From assembly GCA_000470535.1 (NCBI GenBank), contig CBRG010000174.1, positions 1 through 35,380 on the forward strand: a DNA stretch of 35,380 bases. Direction: 5' to 3'. This document shows, in pieces, positions 23,991 through 31,327 of the stretch. The translations under genes were made by a program, and so were the position numbers. Below the pieces are notes generated by a model. That model was not told the origin of the DNA and did no database searches. It was given only the letters and a program-made list of their open reading frames with translations. Source of the stretch: Streptomyces sp. AW19M42 (GTDB taxonomy: Bacteria; Actinomycetota; Actinomycetes; Streptomycetales; Streptomycetaceae). Within the stretch, counting starts at the first letter, position 1; every line of letters starts with the position of its first letter.

Positions 23991-24530
23991 GTTCCCCGGT
24001 CCACCCCCGGCCCGCCCTCCGGCATCCCACACAGCTGCCGCACGGCGAATTCCTTGCTCACGCACAGTCCACCCGGGCCCGGCATGCAGTAACCGGCCGG
24101 TCACCCGGAGGCACGCCCCTCTTCGCGAACACCCACGGACGTACCGGCGGCAACGCCTCAGCGCTCCAGATCGGCCCGTACATCCGGAACCGCCGGCACA
24201 ACGTCTCGCCGCACGAGCCCGAGGGCCCCGGCGGGCCGGCCGGTCGGGTGCGACGGCGGTGCACCGCCGCATCGCCGCCCGTCCCGGCACAGCGCCCGGG
24301 AGCGGCCCGGCTCCTCACCTCTTCACCGAAGAGCCGTTACGGGGAGGGTTCACGACACTCCGCCCGACTCGACCGGGTGCGGAGCGTGACCGATTATCGA
24401 CGTAACGTCAGAACTCGACTGTTCGCGGTGAGTTCGGCGTCCTACAGTGGGCGTGCGGTGGACCGGACACCCACGACCTCCCGTGTCCGCGCCGGGCCAC
24501 TCCCGCGGCCCGCGCCCCGCGGTCGAGGAC
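23991..24530. other. Gene-poor region
   Basis: No convincing gene lies in these 540 bp. Open frames here are Arg/Pro-rich and lack start signals; one on the minus strand merely reads through the tRNA. A plus-strand frame around 24115-24200 has no start codon and may be a gene remnant, but I cannot support it. A short promoter-like stretch occurs near 24390-24460 (ACGTAACGT palindrome, TACAGT) with nothing obvious to transcribe. Confidence 0.6.
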
Positions 24531-24574
24531 CGGCCCGGCCGGCCGCCCGGAACAGCGGGCGGCCGGCCGGGCCG
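24531..24574 (-). terminator. Terminator of the sortase operon
   Basis: CGGCCCGGCCGGCCGCCCG (24531-24549) and its exact complement (24556-24574) form a 19-bp stem with a 6-nt loop, 28 bp after the sortase stop on the minus strand. Confidence 0.92.
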
Positions 24575-24602
24575 TGTACCACCGGGACCGCGCGCCGCCC
24601 GG

Positions 24603-25316
24603 CTACGCCGCCTCCGCGTCCTTCTCGGCAGCCTTCTCCGCGGCCTTCTCGGCCGACTCCTCGCCGGTCAGGTACGCCGAGACGACCACGTTGGCGGAGT
24701 ACGAGTGCGAGGCGCGGTCGTACGTACCGCCGCAGGTGATCAGCCGGAGCTCGGCCCGGCCGTCCTTGCGGGGCCCGTAGGCCTTCTGGGCGTTGAAGCG
24801 GGCCCGGGTGAAGACCTGCACGTCGTCGATGGTGAACTCCGCGACCGTGCCGTCGGTCCGGGTGACCTCGACCTTGGCGCCGGGGCGGGCCGCGCTGAGC
24901 CCGTAGAAGACGGCGGGTTTCGTCTCTGTGTCGACGTGGCCGACGAACAGGGCCGGGCCCTTGGCGCCGGGCTCTGTGCCGCTGCCGTACCAGCCGACCG
25001 CCTGGGGCGTGTCGAAGGACGGCGGTGCGATCGCGCCGTCCGCGTCCAGGCCCCGGGAGACGACGGGGGCCCGGATGCCGATCGACGGGATCTCCACGCT
25101 CCTCGGCGTCACGCCCTTGATCGGGTCGTGTGCCGGGGGCAGCGGTACGCCGAGCGGGCGTCCGACGGCGGCGACGTCCCCGGTGGTCGGGGCGGAGCCG
25201 ATGCCGGAGCCGTCGGTGATTCCTCGGCCCCAGAGCCACAGGCCCAGCAGGAGTACGGCCCAGGCCACTCCGGTGAGCAGCCTGCCGTGCCCCGTCGAAC
25301 GGTCCTCGCAGGACAT
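24603..25316 (-). CDS. Class F sortase
   Basis: A 237-residue membrane-anchored transpeptidase. One N-terminal transmembrane helix (LLTGVAWAVLLLGLWLWG, residues 13-30) is followed by an extracellular sortase barrel. The catalytic residues are His127 (FVGHVDT), Cys195 (LITCGG) and Arg201 (TYDRASHSYSANVVV), the class F pattern seen in actinobacteria. The C-terminus is an unusual Glu/Ala-rich tail (EKAAEKAAEKDAEAA) that could form a short helix. The start codon is 1 bp after the stop of the upstream surface-protein gene, so the two are coupled. Known class F enzymes often have no LPxTG partner next to them, and the upstream product is a candidate client. Confidence 0.92.
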   Translation of the reverse strand: MSCEDRSTGHGRLLTGVAWAVLLLGLWLWGRGITDGSGIGSAPTTGDVAAVGRPLGVPLPPAHDPIKGVTPRSVEIPSIGIRAPVVSRGLDADGAIAPPSFDTPQAVGWYGSGTEPGAKGPALFVGHVDTETKPAVFYGLSAARPGAKVEVTRTDGTVAEFTIDDVQVFTRARFNAQKAYGPRKDGRAELRLITCGGTYDRASHSYSANVVVSAYLTGEESAEKAAEKAAEKDAEAA

Positions 25317-25317
25317 G

Positions 25318-25881
25318 TCAGTCGAGGGCCGGGCGGCGGCGGCGCGCGCTGCGGAAGGCGACCGCGACGGCGGCGACGGCGGCCAGGGCGAGGCCCACCA
25401 GGGCGTGGATGGTGCCGGGGCCCTCCTGGTGGGCGTCCTGGTCCGCGAGCACGGCGGTGCCGCCGCCGCCCGCGCGGACGGGGGCGACCGGCATGGGCCG
25501 GTTGCGGTGGACGACGGTGACGACGCCGGACACCTTGGTGTGCTTGTCGTCCTTGCACACCACCTGGATGTCGTAGTCGCCGGCCTCGGCGTCGGAGCGG
25601 ATCCGGGCCTCCGCGAAGAGCGTCCGGGCGTCGCCGGGCGAGAAGCGGGCCTCGGAGACGAAGGCGTCGGAGTTCCCCTTGGCCTCCTTGCCCTTGCAGC
25701 CGTCGACCTCCAGGTCGACCTCGCCGCCCGGTGCGATGGAGGACGGGGAGACCGAGAGGGTGGCCCGGGACCGCGAGTCCTGGTCGTGGTCCGAACCGGA
25801 ATCGGCCAGTGCGACGGAAGCGGGCATCAGGGTCGCCGCAGCCGCCGCGACGGCACAGAACGTGAGGGGTATTGCACGCAT
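25318..25881 (-). CDS. Exported membrane-anchored protein of the sortase operon
   Basis: A 187-residue protein of unknown function. A signal peptide (about residues 1-26, ending SVALADS) leads to a beta-rich extracellular region with two cysteines (VDGCKG and VVCKDD), an Ig-like pattern (LSVSPSSIAPGGEVDLEV) and an acidic N-terminal stretch. The C-terminus is a hydrophobic helix (ALVGLALAAVAAVAVAF) and basic tail (RSARRRR). This is the layout of a cell-wall sorting signal, but no LPxTG or LAxTG is present; the nearest is EGPGT just before the helix. It is either simply membrane-anchored or uses an unusual motif. AAGGAGG precedes the ATG and lies in a hairpin. It is followed, 1 bp later, by the sortase gene. 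Confidence 0.75.
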   Translation of the reverse strand: MRAIPLTFCAVAAAAATLMPASVALADSGSDHDQDSRSRATLSVSPSSIAPGGEVDLEVDGCKGKEAKGNSDAFVSEARFSPGDARTLFAEARIRSDAEAGDYDIQVVCKDDKHTKVSGVVTVVHRNRPMPVAPVRAGGGGTAVLADQDAHQEGPGTIHALVGLALAAVAAVAVAFRSARRRRPALD

Positions 25882-25908
25882 CGTGAACCTCCTTATGGAA
25901 GGTTCACG
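25882..25908 (-). promoter_or_regulatory. Hairpin that includes the Shine-Dalgarno
   Basis: In the mRNA, CGTGAACCT and AGGTTCACG form a perfect 9-bp stem with a 9-nt loop, ending immediately before the ATG at 25881. The ribosome binding site AAGGAGG runs from the loop into the stem. It could control translation of the surface protein and sortase, or be a DNA operator. Confidence 0.6.
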
Positions 25909-25960
25909 CGTGCGGCGCGATTCCGCATCCGCTGGGGGCCCGGCACTGGGCCGGTGGAGT

Positions 25961-25993
25961 GCGGGGAGACGGTGCCGGAGCACCGCTCCCCGC
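25961..25993 (-). terminator. Terminator of the NagD-like gene
   Basis: GCGGGGAG pairs with CTCCCCGC and an inner GGTGC pairs with GCACC around a 4-nt loop, 6 bp after the stop of the phosphatase gene on the minus strand. Confidence 0.75.
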
Positions 25994-25999
25994 CCGCGA

Positions 26000-26788
26000 T
26001 CAGCCCAGGTCCACGAGGTCCACGAGGTCGGCGATGGAGTCGACGACGGTGGACGGCCGGAACGGGTACTTGTCGATGTCCGCGACCGTGGTGAGCCCGG
26101 TGAGCACCAGGAACGTCTGCATGCCCGCCTCCAGACCGGCCAGCACGTCGGTGTCCATCCGGTCACCGATCATGGCGCTGGACTCGGAGTGGGCGCCGAT
26201 CGCGTTGAGCCCGGTGCGCATCATCAGCGGATTGGGCTTGCCCGCGAAGTACGGGGCCTTGCCGGTGGCCTTGGTGATGAGGGCGGCGACGGAGCCGGTG
26301 GCGGGCAGCGGGCCCTCGGCGGACGGGCCGGTCTCGTCCGGGTTGGTGCAGATGAAACGGGCGCCGCCGTTGATCAGCCGGATCGCCTTGGTGAGCGCCT
26401 CGAAGGAGTACGTACGGGTCTCCCCGAGCACCACGTAGTCGGGCTCGTGGTCGGTGAGGACGTAGCCGATGTCGTGCAGCGCGGTCGTCAGCCCGGCCTC
26501 ACCGATGACGTACGCCGTGCCGCCGGGCCGCTGGTCGTCCAGGAACTGGGCGGTGGCGAGCGCGGAGGTCCAGATGTTCTCGACGGGCACGTCGAGGCCC
26601 ATCCGGTTGAGCCGGGCGTGCAGGTCGCGCGCGGTGTAGATGGAGTTGTTGGTGAGGACCAGGAAGGGCAGCCCGGACTCGCGCAGCCGCTTGATGAAGG
26701 CGTCGGCGCCGGGGATCGGGGTCCCCTCGTGGATGAGGACTCCGTCCATGTCGGTGAGCCAGGACGAGATCGGCTTGCGCTCTGCCAT
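26000..26788 (-). CDS. HAD-IIA family phosphatase (NagD-like)
   Basis: A 262-residue cytoplasmic haloacid-dehalogenase-superfamily phosphatase. The nucleophile motif is TDMDGVL (Asp13, Asp15), motif II is VLTNNS, the conserved Lys is in FAGKPNPLM, and the Mg-binding motif is MIGDRMDTD. The C2-type cap and these motifs fit NagD/p-nitrophenylphosphatase proteins, which dephosphorylate nucleotides or sugar phosphates. ATG 26788 has AGGAG upstream; the longer frame to 26836 lacks one. It lies 117 bp downstream of the exported phosphohydrolase gene in the same direction and may have its own promoter (TAAAAT within 26862-26867 on the minus strand). A housekeeping role is likely; membership of the phosphonate regulon is unproven. 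Confidence 0.9.
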   Translation of the reverse strand: MAERKPISSWLTDMDGVLIHEGTPIPGADAFIKRLRESGLPFLVLTNNSIYTARDLHARLNRMGLDVPVENIWTSALATAQFLDDQRPGGTAYVIGEAGLTTALHDIGYVLTDHEPDYVVLGETRTYSFEALTKAIRLINGGARFICTNPDETGPSAEGPLPATGSVAALITKATGKAPYFAGKPNPLMMRTGLNAIGAHSESSAMIGDRMDTDVLAGLEAGMQTFLVLTGLTTVADIDKYPFRPSTVVDSIADLVDLVDLG

Positions 26789-26905
26789 GCGGGACTCCTG
26801 ATGTGCCGTACGCCGGGTGCGGGACGCCGGCGGCACCGCGTTGTGCAGCGCCGGCGTACCCGATTTTAGAGGGTCCCTTTCCGGGGGTCCGGCCGCGGCG
26901 CCGGA

Positions 26906-28405
26906 TCAGCCGGACGTGACCCTCACACCGTCGACCGCCCAGAACCAGTTGTTGCCCCCGGTGTACCGGAACCGGACCTGGGCGGTGGAGACTCCGGCCG
27001 GCACCTGGAGGGCGAGCGATTCGCTCTTCGAGACGGTGTCCGCGGTGTACGTCCTGACGGAGACGGGTGCGGCGCCGTCGTAGGAGACGAGGACCTCACC
27101 CTTCTGCGGGGCCTCCTGACGGTAGTGGGTGGTGTAGGCGAGGGTGGCGGTGCGGCCGCCGGTGACCGGCCAGGCGGGGCTGATCAGGGTGGAGTCGAAG
27201 GTGCCGGTACAGCTCTTGTCGACCCACTCGTCGCCGTCCGCGACCGCGAATACGTTCCGGGCCCGGACGTTGGTCTCGCGCCACTGGCCGCGCTCCGCGG
27301 CGGTCCAGAACTCGTCGGTGGTGAAGGTCCAGCCGCGCCATTCGGTGACGCCGCCGGTGCCCATCGCGCTGTTGTCGATCGTCCATCCGGCGGGCGGGGT
27401 GTGGGTGAAGCCCAGGACGGCCGCGCCGATGCCGGTCTCGTCCACCCGGGTCTGCAGCTTCGGGCGCAGCGCGTCGAAGGCGTCGGGGGACGGCTGCTGG
27501 AGCGGGCGCCCGTCCAGGCCCCAGGCCGGGTCGACGGCTATGCCGAGGTGGGCGAGGGCGGAGGCGGCGACGTCGGGCATCTTGATGTCGTACCGGGTCG
27601 AACCGGCGGTGATGGTGCCGCCGGTCGCGATGAGGAAGGTCTGCCGCTCGGCCGCGCTAGCCCCGCCGTGGCCGCCCGCGTCGGTGTGCCCGTGGTCGGC
27701 GGTGATCATGATGAGCCAGTCCTCGGAGCCGTACGTGGACCTGCCCTTCACCGCCGCGACCAGCTGGCCGACCTGGGTGTCGACGCCGTGGAGCGCGTCC
27801 AGGTACTGGCTGCTCGCGGCGCCGTAGCTGTGGCCGGCGTGGTCGACGTTGTCGAGGTGGACGAAGACCGCGTCCCGTTTGCCGTTGGCGAGCTCGGCGG
27901 CGGCCCGGCTCGTGGTGCCGGTGTCGTACTCGGCGTCGGGGGTGGAGACCCGGGTGTCGACCTTCGCGGAGAAGATCGTGTCGGTGACCGGGTTCCAGGA
28001 GGCGACGGCGTACGTCGAGAGCGCGGGCTTCGCCGTCTCGATCCGGGTGAGGAAGTCGGGGTACCGGTCGAAGGCGTTGCCGGTGAACTCGTTGTCCCTG
28101 ACGTGGTGCTTGTCGGGCCAGACGCCGGTGATGACCGTGGACCAGCCGGGGCCGGACAGGGTCGGGGCCATCGGGTCGGCGTAGAGCGGGCTGACGGAGG
28201 TGAGACCGGCGGCCATCAGCGCGTCGAGGTGGGGCGCGTCCGCGTCCTTGATTCTGTTCAGCAGGGCGCCGTCCAGGCCGATGACCAGGACCTTGGGGGT
28301 ACGGGCGGCAGCCGCACCGGCGACGCCCGCGGCGGCGAGCGGTGCTGCGGCGGCGAGGGCGGCCGCGCTCATGAGGAGTGTGCGGCGGGACATGCCTGAG
28401 GTCAC
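26906..28405 (-). CDS. Exported alkaline-phosphatase-superfamily phosphohydrolase
   Basis: A 499-residue enzyme of the type I phosphodiesterase/nucleotide pyrophosphatase branch. A Tat signal (MSRRTLL and an Ala-rich core) sends it out folded. Metal ligands are visible in VIGLDGA, LDNVDHAGHSYG and ADHGHTDAGGHGG, and the nucleophile region is TLSGPGWSTVITG. The last 130 or so residues form a separate beta-rich domain (FDSTLISPAWPVTGG onward), likely substrate or wall binding. The GTG at 28405 lies five bases after GGAGG. Its promoter carries the same 15-bp box as the phosphonate operon, so it probably hydrolyses an organophosphonate or phosphonate ester outside the cell. Simple phosphodiesterase activity is the alternative; phosphonoacetate hydrolase is a distant relative. 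Confidence 0.85.
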   Translation of the reverse strand: MTSGMSRRTLLMSAAALAAAAPLAAAGVAGAAAARTPKVLVIGLDGALLNRIKDADAPHLDALMAAGLTSVSPLYADPMAPTLSGPGWSTVITGVWPDKHHVRDNEFTGNAFDRYPDFLTRIETAKPALSTYAVASWNPVTDTIFSAKVDTRVSTPDAEYDTGTTSRAAAELANGKRDAVFVHLDNVDHAGHSYGAASSQYLDALHGVDTQVGQLVAAVKGRSTYGSEDWLIMITADHGHTDAGGHGGASAAERQTFLIATGGTITAGSTRYDIKMPDVAASALAHLGIAVDPAWGLDGRPLQQPSPDAFDALRPKLQTRVDETGIGAAVLGFTHTPPAGWTIDNSAMGTGGVTEWRGWTFTTDEFWTAAERGQWRETNVRARNVFAVADGDEWVDKSCTGTFDSTLISPAWPVTGGRTATLAYTTHYRQEAPQKGEVLVSYDGAAPVSVRTYTADTVSKSESLALQVPAGVSTAQVRFRYTGGNNWFWAVDGVRVTSG

Positions 28406-28445
28406 GAGATCCTCCGTCAAAGTGGTGGGGGCACACGGAAGACCC

Positions 28446-28479
28446 GTTCAACTCACCGCCTTTGGAACGGCAGTTGAAC
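28446..28479 (-). promoter_or_regulatory. Inverted repeat in the leader of the exported hydrolase
   Basis: GTTCAACT (28446-28453) and AGTTGAAC (28472-28479) are exact complements with an 18-nt spacer that can pair further (GCC/GGC). It lies between the 15-bp box and the start codon and could be an RNA hairpin in the leader, or a terminator for the upstream operon. Confidence 0.5.
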
Positions 28480-28482
28480 TTG

Positions 28483-28497
28483 GGCCTAGACCCGTTA
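28483..28497 (-). promoter_or_regulatory. GntR/HutC-type box before the exported hydrolase
   Basis: GGCCTAGACCCGTTA, identical to 34307-34321, lies 78 bp from the start codon. The core GGCCTAGACC is a near-dyad of the GGTCTAGACC type recognised by HutC-subfamily GntR regulators. Similarity continues downstream (TTTTCG here, TTTCCG there). Confidence 0.7.
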
Positions 28498-28555
28498 TCT
28501 TTTCGCGATGATCCGCCGGAGGTCCAGACCCCTGCGGTGAATGGTCCGGCAACGA

Positions 28556-29617
28556 TCAGCTGCCGGTGGCCGACTTCCAGGCGTCCACGTACGAGTCGAG
28601 GTTGGCCGCGATGTCCGACCAGTCCGGCTCGAAGACCTCGACCCCGTCCATCAGCTTCGTCAGCGCGACCGCGTTGGGGTCGGTCGCCCCGATGTCCTTG
28701 CGGGCCGCGAAGCCGCCGCCGACCGCGCTGACGTCCTTCTGGGCCTGCTCGGCGAGCATGAAGTCGAGCAGCTTCTTGCCGTTGGCGCTGTGCGGGGCCT
28801 TGGTGACCAGGCCGGCCGCGTACGGCAGGGCAAAGGTGGTGGGCTTGGAACCGGCCTTCGCGGGGAACCAGATGCCGAGGTTCGGCATGTCCTTGGACTG
28901 GGCGTAGTTCATCTGGACGTCACCGTTGGCGGCGAGGAGTTCGCCCTTGTCGACCTTGGGCGCGAGCTTGCCGGTGGAGGCGGACGGGCCCACGTTGTTG
29001 GCCTGGAGCTTCTTCAGGTACGCCATCGCCGGCTCCTTGCCGCCGAAGTCGTGCATGGCCTTGACGAGTACGGCGGTGCCGTCACCGGCGACCCCGGGGG
29101 TGGAGTACTGCACCTTCTCCTTGTACGTCCCGTCGAGCAGCTCCTCCCAGGTGGCGGGCGGGGTCTTCAGCTCCTTCGTGTTGTGGATGAAGCCGAAGTA
29201 GTTGTTGACGACCGAGGTCCACTTGGCGTCGGACCCCTTGTCGGCGCTCGCCACCTGCTCGGAGCCGGCCGGTTCGTACGCCTGGAGGAGCCCCTTGGAG
29301 TCGGCCTGCTGGATGAACGGCGGGAGGGTGACCAGCACGTCGGCCTGGGTGTTGGTCTTCTCGCGGACGGCGCGCTGCACCATCTCGCCGGAGCCGCCCT
29401 CCACGTACTCGACCTTGATGCCGGTCTTCTTCTCGAAGTCCTTGAAGACCTTGTCGTACCAGCCGTCGCCGTTCTCGCCCTTGAGGCCGTCCGCGCTGTA
29501 GACGGTGACGACCTTCTCGTCGGAGGCGGCAGAGGAGCCGCCGCAGGCGGACAGCGAGGCGGCGAGGGCGAAGGCGCCGGTGACGGCGGTTATGGGCCTG
29601 AGGTGGTTGTCGCGCAT
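28556..29617 (-). CDS. Phosphonate-type ABC importer, substrate-binding lipoprotein
   Basis: A 353-residue extracellular solute receptor of the iron/2-aminoethylphosphonate class (PhnS-like). A short signal peptide ends in the lipobox LSAC followed by GGSS. Family features are VVTVYSADGLKGENGDGWYDKVFKDFEKKTGIKVEYVEGGSGEM in the first lobe, TNTQADVLVTLPPFIQQADSKGLLQ, and TPPATWEELLDGTYKEKVQYSTP. No tyrosine cluster typical of ferric-iron receptors is obvious. It is the last gene of the six-gene operon, 41 bp after the second permease. ATG 29617 with AGGAG upstream. The flanking catabolic genes support an aminophosphonate ligand; iron remains a less likely alternative. Confidence 0.85.
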   Translation of the reverse strand: MRDNHLRPITAVTGAFALAASLSACGGSSAASDEKVVTVYSADGLKGENGDGWYDKVFKDFEKKTGIKVEYVEGGSGEMVQRAVREKTNTQADVLVTLPPFIQQADSKGLLQAYEPAGSEQVASADKGSDAKWTSVVNNYFGFIHNTKELKTPPATWEELLDGTYKEKVQYSTPGVAGDGTAVLVKAMHDFGGKEPAMAYLKKLQANNVGPSASTGKLAPKVDKGELLAANGDVQMNYAQSKDMPNLGIWFPAKAGSKPTTFALPYAAGLVTKAPHSANGKKLLDFMLAEQAQKDVSAVGGGFAARKDIGATDPNAVALTKLMDGVEVFEPDWSDIAANLDSYVDAWKSATGS

Positions 29618-29658
29618 GGGAGTCGCATCTCCTGGAAGACGTGTCGGAGCGGGGGAGG

Positions 29659-30456
29659 TCAGCGGTACGAGGCCCTGGTGCGTACGCGGGAGACCGCGAA
29701 CAGCACGAGCAGCGTCGTCGCCATCAGGACCACGGCGACGGCGGCCCCGGTGAAGAGCGAGCCGCGGTCGGTGGCCGCGAAGATCTGCACCGGAAGGGGG
29801 GTCCAGTCCGGCGGGTAGAGCATCATCGTGGCGCTCAGCTCGCCCATGGAGAGGGCGAAGCACAGCCCCGCGGCCGCGGTGAGCGACGGCAGCAGGAGCG
29901 GCAGTCTGATGCGCCACAGGACGTACGCGGGCCGGGCGCCGAGGCTGGCGGCGGCCTGTTCGTACATCGGGTCGAGACGTACTGTCGCGGCCGAAACCGA
30001 CGCATAGGCGAACGCCGTGACAAGAACGGTGTGCGCGAGGATCACGATCCAGCGCGTCCCGTTGAGCAGCACCGGCGGCTGACTGAACGCGACGAGCACG
30101 GCGAGCCCGACGACGACCGACGGCACGGCCACCGGAAGCATGAACAGCGCGTCGAGGAACCGTTTCCCGCGCCGCCCCAGCGAGGCCGCGGCGAGCGCCG
30201 CCCAGGAGCCGACGATCAGCGCGAGGAGGCTGGCGGTGACGGCGGTGACCAGGCTCGTGGTGAGCGCCTGGAGGGAGTCCCCCGCGGTCGCCGCGTCGTA
30301 GTGCTTCAGGGTCGGCCCGGAGGGGAACGCGCCGGACCAGTTCGTGGCGAAGGAGGCGGCGAGGACGACCAGCAGCGGCACCGCGAACAGCGGGACGAAC
30401 AGGAGCAGGAACACGGCCCAGCTGGCCCACTTCCCGGTACGGCTACGCACCAGCAC
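29659..30456 (-). CDS. Phosphonate-type ABC importer, second permease
   Basis: A 265-residue permease with about six membrane segments and the coupling motif MYEQAAASLGARPAYVLWRIRLPLLLPSL. It resembles PhnV/FbpB-half subunits. Start GTG at 30456 overlaps the end of the first permease by 14 bp, with GGTGAG just upstream. It forms a heterodimeric channel with that partner. Confidence 0.88.
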   Translation of the reverse strand: MLVRSRTGKWASWAVFLLLFVPLFAVPLLVVLAASFATNWSGAFPSGPTLKHYDAATAGDSLQALTTSLVTAVTASLLALIVGSWAALAAASLGRRGKRFLDALFMLPVAVPSVVVGLAVLVAFSQPPVLLNGTRWIVILAHTVLVTAFAYASVSAATVRLDPMYEQAAASLGARPAYVLWRIRLPLLLPSLTAAAGLCFALSMGELSATMMLYPPDWTPLPVQIFAATDRGSLFTGAAVAVVLMATTLLVLFAVSRVRTRASYR

Positions 30457-31327
30457 GACGGCTCACCACCCGGTACAGGCTGTAGAGGCCGACGGAGATC
30501 GCGATGTTGACGACGGCCACGACGCAGGCGGCCGGGTAGTCGGACTCCAGGATCGCCTTGCTGTAGACGAGCATCGGCAGGGTGGTGACCCCTTTCGCGC
30601 CGGTGAACAGCACGATGCCGAACTCGTTGAGGCACATCACCAGGACGAGGCTGCCGCCCGCCGCGAGCGCCGGGAGCGCCTCGGGGAGGATCACCTGGCG
30701 CACGATCCGGACCGGTCCGGCGCCCAGCGAGGACGCCACCTCCAGTTGCGCGGTGTCGAGCTGGGAGAAGGCGGCGAGCAGCGGGCGCATCACGAACGGG
30801 GTGAAGTAGGTGATCTCGGCCAGGAGTACGCCCCACGGTGTGGTGAGGAAGTGGAAGGGCCCGTCGGCCGCCCCGGTGGCCCCGGTCCAGAGGCCGTTGG
30901 CCATACCGGAGTTGCCGTAGACGAACAGCAGGGCGAGCGTGATCAGAAAGGACGGAAAGGAGAGGAAGACGTCGACGAACCGGGCGACGGCCCTGCCGCC
31001 GGGGAACGGTACGAAGGCGATGACCATGGCGAGGCCGAAGCCGAGGACGAGACACCCGGCGGTCGCACCGGCCGCGAGCCAGACGGTGGTGGTGAGCGCC
31101 GAGCGGAAGGAGGTGGAGGCGAAGACCTCGGTGTACGGGGCGAAGGAGGTACCGCCCTCGTCGGGGCTGAAGGACTGCCGGACGACGAGCAGGAGCGGGT
31201 AGAGGAAGACGACGGCGAGCACGGCGACGGGAGGCAGCGACCAGAGATTCCAGCCCGTCCGGCGTGTGAGGACGGACCCGCTGCCGGACGCGGCCGTCCT
31301 GACGTCCCCGGTCACGGCGCTAGCCAT
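30443..31327 (-). CDS. Phosphonate-type ABC importer, first permease
   Basis: A 294-residue permease (PhnU-like) with an N-terminal hydrophilic stretch of about 30 residues, then LWSLPPVAVLAVVFLYPLLLVV. The coupling motif is QLEVASSLGAGPVRIVRQVILPEALPAL. The ATG at 31327 overlaps the ATPase stop by 8 bp, so translation is coupled. A longer frame to 31429 lies inside the ATPase gene and is not real. Confidence 0.88.
   Translation of the reverse strand: MASAVTGDVRTAASGSGSVLTRRTGWNLWSLPPVAVLAVVFLYPLLLVVRQSFSPDEGGTSFAPYTEVFASTSFRSALTTTVWLAAGATAGCLVLGFGLAMVIAFVPFPGGRAVARFVDVFLSFPSFLITLALLFVYGNSGMANGLWTGATGAADGPFHFLTTPWGVLLAEITYFTPFVMRPLLAAFSQLDTAQLEVASSLGAGPVRIVRQVILPEALPALAAGGSLVLVMCLNEFGIVLFTGAKGVTTLPMLVYSKAILESDYPAACVVAVVNIAISVGLYSLYRVVSRRAGA

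Noticed and set aside
23892..24290. Minus-strand frame ending in a peptide that reads PGTRTPDPLIKSQLL
   Set aside because: This is the well-known false peptide produced by translating the antisense of a tRNA gene.
24058..24318. Small Cys/Arg-rich minus-strand frame in the gene-poor region
   Set aside because: It has no ribosome binding site, no recognisable motif and codon use unlike its neighbours.
28556..31327. Ferric-iron ABC transporter
   Set aside because: The binding protein and permeases are similar to iron systems, but operon overlap with the PhnX-like and FAD enzymes favours a phosphonate.
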